From: DATHVI01 sp035461385
GTDB lineage: Bacteria; Actinomycetota; Thermoleophilia; Solirubrobacterales; 70-9
Assembly: GCA_035461385.1 (NCBI GenBank)
Contig: DATHVI010000013.1
Location: forward strand, 1-5,591
DNA length: 5,591 nucleotides
Direction: 5' to 3'
The notes below the pieces were generated by a model. It did not search any database. It was not told the DNA's origin and saw nothing but the letters and a program-made list of their open reading frames with translations. Every line of letters begins with the position of its first letter. Position 1 is the first letter of the stretch. This document shows, one piece after another, positions 1 to 5,376 of the stretch. The translations under genes were made by a program, and so were the position numbers.

Positions 1-289
1 GGATGCGCTTCCCGCTCGCCTGCGGGAGGTCTTCACCGCCAACGGCGAGGCGATCCTCGCCGAGATCGAGGGCGGCGAGCTGCGGGCCGACGCCGCGACC
101 CTCGCCGAGGTCCCGCAGGCGGCGCTGGTCGTGATCGCCTCCGACTCGCTGCCGGAGTTCCAGGAGGTCGCACGGGCGATCGCGGCGGCGCTGCCGCGCG
201 CCCGGGTCGCGACCGTCGCCGGCGGGCACCTGATCGACCCGGCGGGGCCCGAGGTGCTCGAGTTCGTCGCCGCGGCCGCGAGCGGTTGA
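1..289 (+). CDS. Alpha/beta-hydrolase, C-terminal part (5' end outside window)
   Basis: The reading frame enters at base 2 and gives 95 residues before TGA at 287-289. The fragment matches the end of an alpha/beta-hydrolase fold. A cap-like helical stretch comes first (residues 1-36). A hydrophobic strand follows (ALVVIASDS, 41-49), in the usual 'P-x-LVV-x-G-x-DS' position. Next is a helix ending in LPRAR (64-68). Then comes VAGGHLIDPAGPEVLEFV (72-89), where His76 is the expected catalytic histidine and the last helix closes the fold. The nucleophile elbow would lie upstream and cannot be seen, so substrate and exact subfamily are unknown. No signal peptide can be judged. There is no U-tract hairpin after the stop. 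The next gene starts 69 bases later on the same strand, behind a possible promoter, so the two need not be one operon. Confidence 0.8.
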   Translation, partial: DALPARLREVFTANGEAILAEIEGGELRADAATLAEVPQAALVVIASDSLPEFQEVARAIAAALPRARVATVAGGHLIDPAGPEVLEFVAAAASG

Positions 290-342
290 CGGGTGGGCGG
301 GCACGTTCTTTCGATCCTCGACACCGGCCGCCGACCCAACCT

Positions 343-349
343 CTAGAGT
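343..349 (+). promoter_or_regulatory. Possible -10 element (CTAGAGT) for a leaderless or near-leaderless mRNA
   Basis: TAGAGT at 344-349 fits the actinobacterial TANNNT -10 pattern and ends 9 bases before the ATG at 359, which puts the transcription start at or within about 3 bases of the start codon. No good Shine-Dalgarno sequence precedes the ATG. No recognisable -35 box lies at 16-19 bp; the nearest, TCGACA at 318-323, is 20 bp away. The first 8 bases of the surrounding CTCTAGAG (341-348) form a palindrome. The same CTAGRGT word at the same distance precedes the amidase gene. Confidence 0.4.
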
Positions 350-358
350 CGCTCGACG

Positions 359-862
359 ATGCCCGATCAGCGGCTCCCCGCGAACGCATGGGAGCGCGAC
401 GAGCGCACCGTAGGCTGGGTCTACGGCTCGATCCTCACCGGCGCCGCGACCGTCGCCGCCTCGGCGACGATCGCGTCGAAGCCCTGGCAGGTGCCGGTCT
501 ATACCGCGGCAACGATGATCGTGGTCTGGGTTGCGCACGCCTACGCGGCGTTCGTCGGCCATGGGGGGCGGCTGGAGATCGGCGAGCTCGAGGACCGGCT
601 CCGCCACGCTGCGGCGACGGAGCTGCCGGTGCTGCTGTCGTCGACGCCCGCCCTCGCCGCCCTCGGGATCGCCTGGCTGGTCGGAGCCGATGTGTCCGTG
701 ACCGGCCTCGTCGGCCTCCTGGCCGCGATCGCAACGATGGCCGCGCTCGCCGCCGGGGCCGCCCGGCGCACGGGCGCCGGCACGGCGGGGGTGGCCGCTG
801 CCGGCGGCGGCGCCGTCGTGCTTGGCGCGCTCCTGATCGGCGCGAAGGTCCTGCTGAAGTAG
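359..862 (+). CDS. Small integral membrane protein of unknown function
   Basis: The product has 167 residues. I do not recognise a characterised family. It is strongly hydrophobic with about five predicted membrane spans, at residues ~20-38, 46-67, 88-109, 114-134 and 142-163. A short charged N-terminus (WERDER, 11-16) precedes them. The only sizeable polar loop is at 68-87 (GHGGRLEIGELEDRLRHAAA), between spans 2 and 3, and looks amphipathic. The second span carries a conspicuous VVWVAHAYA (55-63), with histidine and tyrosine inside the membrane, which may be a conserved feature. The ATG at 359 is chosen because it begins a polar leader before the first span. It lacks a clear ribosome site but sits 9 bases after a TANNNT motif, so translation may be leaderless. 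A longer overlapping frame (286-876) has arginine-rich shadow composition and is not preferred. The neighbours give no clue to function. Confidence 0.7.
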   Translation: MPDQRLPANAWERDERTVGWVYGSILTGAATVAASATIASKPWQVPVYTAATMIVVWVAHAYAAFVGHGGRLEIGELEDRLRHAAATELPVLLSSTPALAALGIAWLVGADVSVTGLVGLLAAIATMAALAAGAARRTGAGTAGVAAAGGGAVVLGALLIGAKVLLK

Positions 863-866
863 TCGT

Positions 867-894
867 GGGACCCTGAGCTGAGCCGTCGGGACCC
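867..894 (+). repeat. Two GGGACCC copies 21 bp apart upstream of the amidase gene
   Basis: GGGACCC occurs at 867-873 and again at 888-894. Each copy is a pseudo-palindrome (GGG-A-CCC), and the 21-bp period is two helical turns, so a dimeric regulator could meet both on one DNA face. The two copies can also pair with each other as a hairpin with one A-A mismatch, but no U-tract follows. They lie 62-89 bases before the amidase ATG. In DNA this GC-rich the pattern could be chance. Confidence 0.25.
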
Positions 895-939
895 GGCCGT
901 GGCTGTCAACCGCGGAGCTCTACCCGCGCGCAGCACGGA

Positions 940-946
940 CTAGGGT
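940..946 (+). promoter_or_regulatory. Possible -10 element (CTAGGGT) of the amidase-dapA-rnj unit
   Basis: TAGGGT at 941-946 fits TANNNT and ends 9 bases before the amidase ATG at 956, the same word and spacing seen before the membrane-protein gene. Transcription would start about 0-3 bases before the ATG. No -35 box is visible. AGGG (942-945) inside the motif could instead act as a weak ribosome site at a 10-base spacing, so the two readings compete. Confidence 0.4.
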
Positions 947-955
947 TGACCGGCG

Positions 956-2419
956 ATGACCGCGGACCTCGCCCGGATCGACGCGACCGCCCAGGCGGAG
1001 CTCGTGCGCAACCGCGAGGCGAGCCCGCTCGAGCTGGTCGAGGCGGCGATCGCCCGCGCCGAGGCGGTCGATCCGGAGCTCAATTCGATCATCCACGCCT
1101 TCTACGGACAGGCCTGCGAGGCGGCTGCGGACGGCGTCCCCGAAGGCCCGTTCCGCGGCGTCCCGTTCCTGCTCAAGGACCTCGGCGCGGCGCTCGCGGG
1201 GCAGCCGCTTCACCTCGGGATGCAGGCGCTCAAGGACGCCGGGTTCCGGGCCCCGGTGGACTCGTATCTCGCACGGCGCTTCCACGCCGCGGGACTGGTG
1301 ACGATCGGGAAGACGAACGTTCCCGAGCTCGGAATCCAGCCGACGACCGAGCCGAAGGCCTACGGGCCGACCCGCAACCCGTGGGACCTCACCCGCTCGG
1401 TCGGCGGGTCGAGCGGCGGGGCGGCGGCCGCGGTCGCCGCCGGGATCGTCCCGATCGCCCACGCGAGCGACGGCGGCGGCTCGATCCGGATCCCAGCCAG
1501 CGCCTGTGGGCTGGTCGGCCTCAAGCCGACCCGCCAGCGGACGACCCAGGGCCCACTGGTTGGCGACTCGATGTCGGGGATGGTGGTCGAGCTTGCGCTC
1601 GCGCGATCGGTCCGTGACGCCGCGGCGATCCTCGACGCGGTCCACGGTGCGGCGCCGGGGGACCCCTACGTCGCCCCGGCACCGCGACGGGCGTACGGCG
1701 ACGAGCTCGAGACCGATCCCGGGTCGCTTCAGATCGGGTTCGTCGTCGATCCCGCGGTCGAGAGCATCGAGTCCGATCCCGAGTGCGCCGCTGCCGTCCG
1801 CGCCGCCGCAGCGCTGCTCGGCTCGCTCGGCCACGAGATCACCGAGTCGGACCCGACCGGCGGCGCCGCTGCGTCGGGGGTCGACATCCCCGGCACGTTC
1901 CTGACCCGCTGGGCCGCCGGGCAGGCGACGATCCTCGACCGGCTCTCGCTCGCTCTCGGCCGCGAGATCTCCGCGAGCGAGGTCGAGCCGCTCACCTGGG
2001 CGCTGGCTGAGATCGGCCGTGCGAGGAGCGCCGGCGAGTACCTGAGCGCGGTCGACGTCCACCAGATGATGACCCGGGCAGTGGCCACCTGGCACGACTC
2101 CGGATTCGACCTCCTGCTGACCCCGACCATGGCCGAGCCCCCGGTCTCGCTCGGGACCCTCGACGACTCGACCGGCGATCCGCTCGACGCCTTCCGTCGT
2201 GCCGAGCCGCAGGGGGTGTTCACGGCGATCGCCAACGTCACCGGCCAGCCGGCGATCTCACTGCCACTCCACTGGACCGCGGACGGGCTCCCGATCGGGG
2301 TCCAGCTGATCGCCCCGTACGGCCGCGAGGACCTGCTGATCCGCGTCGCCGCCCAGCTCGAGCGCGAGCGGCCGTGGGCGGGGCGGACGCCGCCCGTCTT
2401 CGCCGGCCGCGATACTTAG
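956..2419 (+). CDS. Amidase-signature family hydrolase, 6-aminohexanoate-cyclic-dimer hydrolase (NylA)-like
   Basis: At 487 residues this is a full-length amidase-signature enzyme that hydrolyses a carboxamide bond through a Ser-cisSer-Lys triad. Visible catalytic residues are Lys74 (FLLKDL, 71-76), Ser152 in GGSSGG (150-155) and Ser176 in SDGGGSIRIPAS (171-182). Their spacing matches Lys142/Ser217/Ser241 of fatty acid amide hydrolase. The TEPKAYGPTRNPWD stretch (131-144), the FDLLLTPTMAEPP block (384-396) and the C-terminal GQPAISLPLHW (430-440) recall the NylA branch. Nylon-oligomer activity is not implied; many such proteins are annotated from similarity alone. No GatB or GatC gene is nearby and the core motifs differ from GatA, so a tRNA amidotransferase role is unlikely. 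No signal peptide is seen, so it is probably cytoplasmic. The TAG stop is 6 bases before dapA, and the dapA ribosome site overlaps it, so the genes are probably co-transcribed. A functional link to lysine synthesis is unproven. Confidence 0.88.
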   Translation: MTADLARIDATAQAELVRNREASPLELVEAAIARAEAVDPELNSIIHAFYGQACEAAADGVPEGPFRGVPFLLKDLGAALAGQPLHLGMQALKDAGFRAPVDSYLARRFHAAGLVTIGKTNVPELGIQPTTEPKAYGPTRNPWDLTRSVGGSSGGAAAAVAAGIVPIAHASDGGGSIRIPASACGLVGLKPTRQRTTQGPLVGDSMSGMVVELALARSVRDAAAILDAVHGAAPGDPYVAPAPRRAYGDELETDPGSLQIGFVVDPAVESIESDPECAAAVRAAAALLGSLGHEITESDPTGGAAASGVDIPGTFLTRWAAGQATILDRLSLALGREISASEVEPLTWALAEIGRARSAGEYLSAVDVHQMMTRAVATWHDSGFDLLLTPTMAEPPVSLGTLDDSTGDPLDAFRRAEPQGVFTAIANVTGQPAISLPLHWTADGLPIGVQLIAPYGREDLLIRVAAQLERERPWAGRTPPVFAGRDT

Positions 2420-2422
2420 GAG
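2418..2422 (+). promoter_or_regulatory. Shine-Dalgarno site of dapA overlapping the amidase stop codon
   Basis: AGGAG at 2418-2422 begins inside the amidase TAG (2417-2419) and ends only 3 bases before the dapA ATG at 2426. That spacing is short, but the overlap suggests translation of dapA is coupled to termination on the amidase frame. GATACT at 2411-2416 also lies 9 bases before the ATG, like the two CTAGRGT motifs, so a weak internal promoter is possible but poorly supported. Confidence 0.6.
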
Positions 2423-2425
2423 CAG

Positions 2426-3307
2426 ATGGCGGCGATCCGCGGCGTGATAACGGCGATGGCGACCCCGTTCGCGGGCGACGGCGCGCTCGATCTCGAGGGC
2501 GCCCGGCGCCTGGCCCGCCATCTCGTCGATCACGGCTCGCAGGGCCTCGTCGTCGCCGGCACGACCGGCGAGTCGCCGACCCTCGATGACTCCGAGAAGC
2601 TCCGGCTGGTGGAGGCCGTGCTCGACGAGGTCGGCGGCGAGGCGACGGTGATCGCCGGCACCGGGTCGAACGACACCCGTCACAGCGTCGAGCTGACCCG
2701 GGCCGCGTGCGCGCTCGGCCCCGACGCGGTGATCGTCGTCACCCCCTACTACAACAAGCCGAATCGGGCCGGCCTCGAGGCCCACTTCGCGGCCGTCGCC
2801 GAGGCCGCCGGCGAGACGCCGATCGTCCTCTACAACATCCCCTCGCGGTGCGTGACCAACCTCCCGCCCGACCTGCTCGCCGACCTCGCTTGCCTCCCGA
2901 ACGTGGTCGCCGTGAAGCAGGCGAACAACGACGAGCTCGCGCCGATCGAGGGGCTCGACCTGCTCGCGGGCAACGACGAGATCTTCCTGCGCACGCTCGA
3001 GCTCGGCGGCGTCGGCGGAATCCTCGTCGCCTCGCACGTGGTCGGCCCGCAGATGCGCGAGCTCTACGAGGCGCTCGGGGAGGGTGACGCGACGCGGGCG
3101 GCAGAGATCGATCGCCGGCTGGCCGAGGTCTACGCGGCGCTCACCGTGGCGCCGAACCCGATTCCGATCAAGGCGGCGCTCGAGGCGCTCGGGGTGATCG
3201 GGGGGACGCTGCGGCTGCCGCTGGTCCCCGCAACCGACGCCGAGCGGGCGACGGTTCGCGCCGCGCTCGAGCACCAGGGCCTGCTCTCGGCCGCGGGAGC
3301 GCAATAG
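2426..3307 (+). CDS. dapA: 4-hydroxy-tetrahydrodipicolinate synthase (DapA)
   Basis: The enzyme condenses pyruvate with L-aspartate-4-semialdehyde, the first committed step to diaminopimelate and lysine, in the cytoplasm. The 293 residues match the family's usual length and form one TIM barrel. Visible residues, with E. coli equivalents, are Thr46-Thr47 in GTTGES (Thr44-Thr45), Tyr109 in TPYYN (Tyr107), Tyr136 and Arg141 in YNIPSR (Tyr133, Arg138) and the Schiff-base Lys164 in AVKQAN (Lys161). The start is secure because GVITAMATPF (6-15) is the family's canonical N-terminus. At the lysine-inhibition site Ser50 and Asn82 are kept, but E. coli His53, His56 and Glu84 are replaced by Asp55, Lys58 and His86, which suggests weak or no lysine feedback. 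The gene follows the amidase by 6 bases, and its TAG directly abuts the TTG of the RNase J gene. Confidence 0.96.
   Translation: MAAIRGVITAMATPFAGDGALDLEGARRLARHLVDHGSQGLVVAGTTGESPTLDDSEKLRLVEAVLDEVGGEATVIAGTGSNDTRHSVELTRAACALGPDAVIVVTPYYNKPNRAGLEAHFAAVAEAAGETPIVLYNIPSRCVTNLPPDLLADLACLPNVVAVKQANNDELAPIEGLDLLAGNDEIFLRTLELGGVGGILVASHVVGPQMRELYEALGEGDATRAAEIDRRLAEVYAALTVAPNPIPIKAALEALGVIGGTLRLPLVPATDAERATVRAALEHQGLLSAAGAQ
3295..3299 (+). promoter_or_regulatory. Shine-Dalgarno site deciding the TTG start of the RNase J gene
   Basis: GGGAG at 3295-3299 lies inside the last codons of dapA, 8 bases before TTG at 3308. It supports TTG as the real start, since the codon just before is an in-frame TAG and no ATG or GTG occurs before the conserved LGGLGEIGKN motif. 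Confidence 0.65.
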
Positions 3308-4984
3308 TTGGCGCAAAGCGACGTACGCATCCTCCCCCTCGGAGGGCTGGGGGAGATCGGCAAGAACATGGCCGTGGTCGAGTCCGAGGGGCGGCTCGTC
3401 GTCGTCGACACCGGGCTGATGTTCCCGACCACCGAGATGCACGGGATCGACCTCGTGCTCCCCGACTTCTCGTCGCTGCGAGGGCGAAGCGGGGACATCG
3501 AGGCGATCGTCCTCACCCACGGGCACGAGGACCACGTCGGGGCGCTGCCCTACGTGCTGCGCGAGATCGGGATGCCGGCAGCGATCTACGGCGGCCCACT
3601 GACGATCGGCCTCGTCCGCTCGAAGCTCGAGGAGCACAAGATCCGCGATGCGCCGCTGATCACCCTCGATGCCGGCGAGCGGGTCGCGGCCGGCCCGTTC
3701 GAGATCGAGATGATCCACATGTCGCACTCGATCCCCGACGCGCGCGCGATCGCACTCCACACGGGCCGCGGCGTTGTCCTGGTCACCGGCGACTACCGCT
3801 TCGACCAGACGCCGGTCGACGGGCGCCCCGCCGACCTCGCCCGGCTGGCCGAGCTGGGGTCCGAGGGCGTGCTCTGCCTCTACGGAGACTCGACCAACGC
3901 CGACCGGCCCGGCGTCGTCGCCTCGGAGGCGAGCGTCGGGCCGGCCCTGCTCGACGAGTTCGCGCGCTGCGGGGGCCGGGCGATCGTCACCTGCTTCGCC
4001 TCGAACGTCCACCGCGTGCAGCAGGTCATCGACGCGGCGGCGCAGCTCGACCGCAGGGTCGCGCTCGTCGGCCGGTCGATGCGCAAGAACTTCAACATCG
4101 CCCGCAACCTCGGGATCGCGAACGCCCCCGACGGCCTGCTGATCTCCCCGAAGGAGATCGAGGACTTCCCCGACGAGCGGGTGATCGCGGTCTCGACCGG
4201 GAGCCAGGGGGAGCCGCTGTCGGCGCTGCGCCGCATGGCCCACCACGAGCATCGCGACATCGAGCTCCACTCGGGGGACACGGTGATCTTCTCGGCGACC
4301 CCGATCCCGGGCAACGAACGGGCCGTGAACGAGACGATCGACCGGATCTACGAGATCGGGGCGCGGGTCGTGACCGCCGCCGACGCGCCGATCCACGTCT
4401 CCGGTCACGGCTCGCGCGAGGAGCTGAAGCTGATGCTCAACCTGACCCGCCCGCGCTTCGCGTTCCCGGCCCACGGCGACCACAAGCGGCTGCGGCTCCA
4501 CGCCGAGCTTGCCGAGGCGGTCGGGATCGACCGTGAGCGGATCTTCGTCGGCCGCAACGGCGTCGCGCTCGAGATCGGTGACGCCGGCGCGGCCTTCGGA
4601 GACGACGTCCACGCGGGGATGATCTTCGTCGACGGGGTCGACATCGGCGATCCCGATGACGTCGCCCTGCGCGACCGCCGCCGCCTGTCGGCCGACGGGA
4701 TCTTCATCGTCGTCGCCACCGTCTCCGCCGACGACGGCTCGTCGGTCTCGGCGCCGGAGATCATCTTCCGCGGCGTCCCCTTCCTCGACGAGGACGCCGC
4801 CGGCGAGCTGATCGCCGAGCTGCGCGAGGTCGTCGAGACGACGATCACCGGCGCGAACCGCGAAGGTGAGGACCCCCGCGACCCGATGCTGCTCGAGGAC
4901 GATCTCCACGACGACATCGCCGCCTTCGTCTACGACCGCCTCCGCCGCCGCCCGATGATCCTCCCGATAGTCGTAGAGATCTGA
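3308..4984 (+). CDS. rnj: Ribonuclease J (metallo-beta-lactamase/beta-CASP RNase)
   Basis: RNase J is a cytoplasmic zinc-dependent 5'-3' exonuclease and endonuclease that matures rRNA and degrades mRNA. The 558 residues are full length. The metallo-beta-lactamase part opens with LPLGGLGEIGKN (9-20). It carries metal ligands His71, His73, Asp75 and His76 in HGHEDH, His140 in MSHS and Asp162 in GDYRFD. The beta-CASP insert includes CFASNVHR (229-236) and STGSQGEP (296-303). His363 and His367 (HVSGHGS) and His389 (PAHGDH) complete the active-site set. The C-terminal domain (~450-558) ends in the family-typical RRRPMILPIVVEI. The start is TTG, forced by an in-frame TAG immediately upstream and by the lack of another start before the first motif. 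The gene has zero spacing to dapA, so translational coupling is likely. No plus-strand hairpin with a U-tract follows the TGA, so its transcript may end by Rho or run into the convergent region. Confidence 0.96.
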   Translation: MAQSDVRILPLGGLGEIGKNMAVVESEGRLVVVDTGLMFPTTEMHGIDLVLPDFSSLRGRSGDIEAIVLTHGHEDHVGALPYVLREIGMPAAIYGGPLTIGLVRSKLEEHKIRDAPLITLDAGERVAAGPFEIEMIHMSHSIPDARAIALHTGRGVVLVTGDYRFDQTPVDGRPADLARLAELGSEGVLCLYGDSTNADRPGVVASEASVGPALLDEFARCGGRAIVTCFASNVHRVQQVIDAAAQLDRRVALVGRSMRKNFNIARNLGIANAPDGLLISPKEIEDFPDERVIAVSTGSQGEPLSALRRMAHHEHRDIELHSGDTVIFSATPIPGNERAVNETIDRIYEIGARVVTAADAPIHVSGHGSREELKLMLNLTRPRFAFPAHGDHKRLRLHAELAEAVGIDRERIFVGRNGVALEIGDAGAAFGDDVHAGMIFVDGVDIGDPDDVALRDRRRLSADGIFIVVATVSADDGSSVSAPEIIFRGVPFLDEDAAGELIAELREVVETTITGANREGEDPRDPMLLEDDLHDDIAAFVYDRLRRRPMILPIVVEI

Positions 4985-4987
4985 GTC

Positions 4988-5045
4988 CACGAGCGACGCT
5001 GGCTAAGTCCCCGAGCGCCGCTGATTCTCACGAGCGACGCTGGCT
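4988..5045. repeat. Three imperfect tandem repeats with an AGCG-N-CGCT dyad core
   Basis: A 17-base word, CACGAGCGACGCTGGCT, occurs identically at 4988-5004 and 5029-5045. A diverged copy sits between them at 5010-5026 (CCCGAGCGCCGCTGATT, 13 of 17 matches). Each copy has the dyad AGCG-N-CGCT, centred at 4996, 5018 and 5037, so the centres are 22 and 19 bp apart, near two helical turns. The array starts 4 bases after the RNase J stop codon. Function unknown: protein-binding sites, a member of a dispersed genomic repeat, or a relic of local duplication are all possible. Confidence 0.6.
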
Positions 5046-5140
5046 TGGCCGGGGGCAGCGACGAAGTCGCGAAAACGACGAGTCCGCTGAATGCCTGCGG
5101 CTTGCGCGAAACCCGCCGCCCCCGGACGCGGGAGCAGATC

Positions 5141-5181
5141 AAAAGGCCCGCGGCGAAAGGCCCGCGGCGCAGCCGCGGGCC
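5141..5181 (-). terminator. Minus-strand intrinsic terminator with a duplicated 3' arm
   Basis: On the minus strand, GGCCCGCGGC (5181-5172), a 3-base loop and GCCGCGGGCC (5168-5159) form a perfect 10-bp stem followed by TTTC. The same 3' arm then occurs again at 5154-5145, followed by TTTT. On the plus strand this is an exact 14-bp tandem duplication of AAAGGCCCGCGGCG at 5142-5155 and 5156-5169. The single partner arm can pair with either copy, giving two exclusive hairpins. The U-runs are short, so it may be a back-up to the stronger terminator upstream on the same strand. Confidence 0.6.
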
Positions 5182-5221
5182 AGGGATTCAAGCGGGAGCG
5201 GAGGAGGCGGCAGTGGGTTGC

Positions 5222-5341
5222 CGAAAAAATGGGCCGCCGGATTCAGGGAGGGAGAAACCCGGCGGCCCGCCTGGCCAGACTGACCAAGCACGCCCATCAG
5301 GGGGAATGGTGGGGGTCCCCGATGGGCGGGTGTCTCGTCCG
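5222..5341 (-). ncRNA. Candidate small RNA with two C-rich hairpin loops (unproven)
   Basis: Read on the minus strand, a TANNNT motif (TACGCT, 5353-5348) would start an RNA near 5341 that ends at the U6 terminator near 5224, about 118 nt. Hairpin 1 has an 8-bp perfect stem (CGCCCATC with GATGGGCG, plus-strand 5291-5298 and 5321-5328). It can extend by four G-C pairs past a one-base bulge, leaving the 13-nt loop ACCCCCACCATTC. Hairpin 2 is the terminator, a perfect 10-bp stem with loop GTTTCTCCCTCCCTGAAT. A separate terminator sits at the kinase stop upstream, which argues for an independent transcript. The plan of two hairpins with C-rich loops recalls the actinobacterial 6C RNA, whose loops can bind G-rich ribosome sites. 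The C runs here are only five and three long, and the gene neighbourhood differs from the 6C sites I know. A long 3' UTR of the kinase mRNA is the main alternative. Confidence 0.35.
5224..5268 (-). terminator. Strong minus-strand intrinsic terminator
   Basis: On the minus strand, GGGCCGCCGG (5268-5259) and CCGGCGGCCC (5240-5231) form a perfect 10-bp GC stem with an 18-base loop. An A and then six T (5229-5224) follow. This is the best intrinsic terminator in the window. On the plus strand the hairpin is preceded, not followed, by the homopolymer, so it serves minus-strand transcription only. Confidence 0.8.
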
Positions 5342-5347
5342 GATACC

Positions 5348-5353
5348 AGCGTA
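5348..5353 (-). promoter_or_regulatory. Possible -10 element of the candidate small RNA
   Basis: TACGCT on the minus strand fits the TANNNT -10 pattern and would place a start near 5341. The sequence 17-19 bp upstream (around TTTAGCC, 5378-5372) is a poor -35 box. TATCCG (5345-5340) is a weaker alternative. Confidence 0.25.
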
Positions 5354-5376
5354 GCCACGGCGCTTAAGCGCGGCTA
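5352..5376. repeat. Palindrome GCGCTTAAGCGC with flanking inverted arms
   Basis: GCGCTTAAGCGC at 5360-5371 is a perfect 12-bp palindrome. It is flanked by TAGCC (5352-5356) and GGCTA (5372-5376), which pair if the three bases 5357-5359 bulge. No U-tract follows on either strand, so it is more like a protein-binding site than a terminator. It lies just upstream of the possible minus-strand -10 motif, a position that would suit an operator. Confidence 0.45.

Noticed and set aside
286..876. Plus-strand frame of 196 codons overlapping the membrane-protein gene
   Set aside because: The product is extremely Arg/Gly-rich with no folded-protein character. The frame at 359-862 gives clean membrane spans instead.
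920..2095. Open frame of 391 codons on the minus strand, opposite the amidase gene
   Set aside because: It is an antisense shadow of a well-supported amidase, with Arg/Gly/Asp-rich composition and no family resemblance.
956..2419. Amidase as GatA, the glutamyl-tRNA amidotransferase subunit
   Set aside because: No gatB or gatC is adjacent, and the motifs around the triad and C-terminus fit the NylA-type branch better.
2258..4990. Open frame of 910 codons on the minus strand, opposite dapA and the RNase J gene
   Set aside because: Its length comes from the GC-rich codon usage of the two real genes opposite. The product is a low-complexity mix of Arg, Asp, Val, Leu and Gly with no recognisable motif, and both plus-strand genes carry full catalytic motifs.
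5141..5181. Plus-strand terminator for the RNase J gene
   Set aside because: The hairpin is preceded by A-runs and followed on the plus strand by AGGGATTC, with no U-tract, so its polarity fits only the minus strand.
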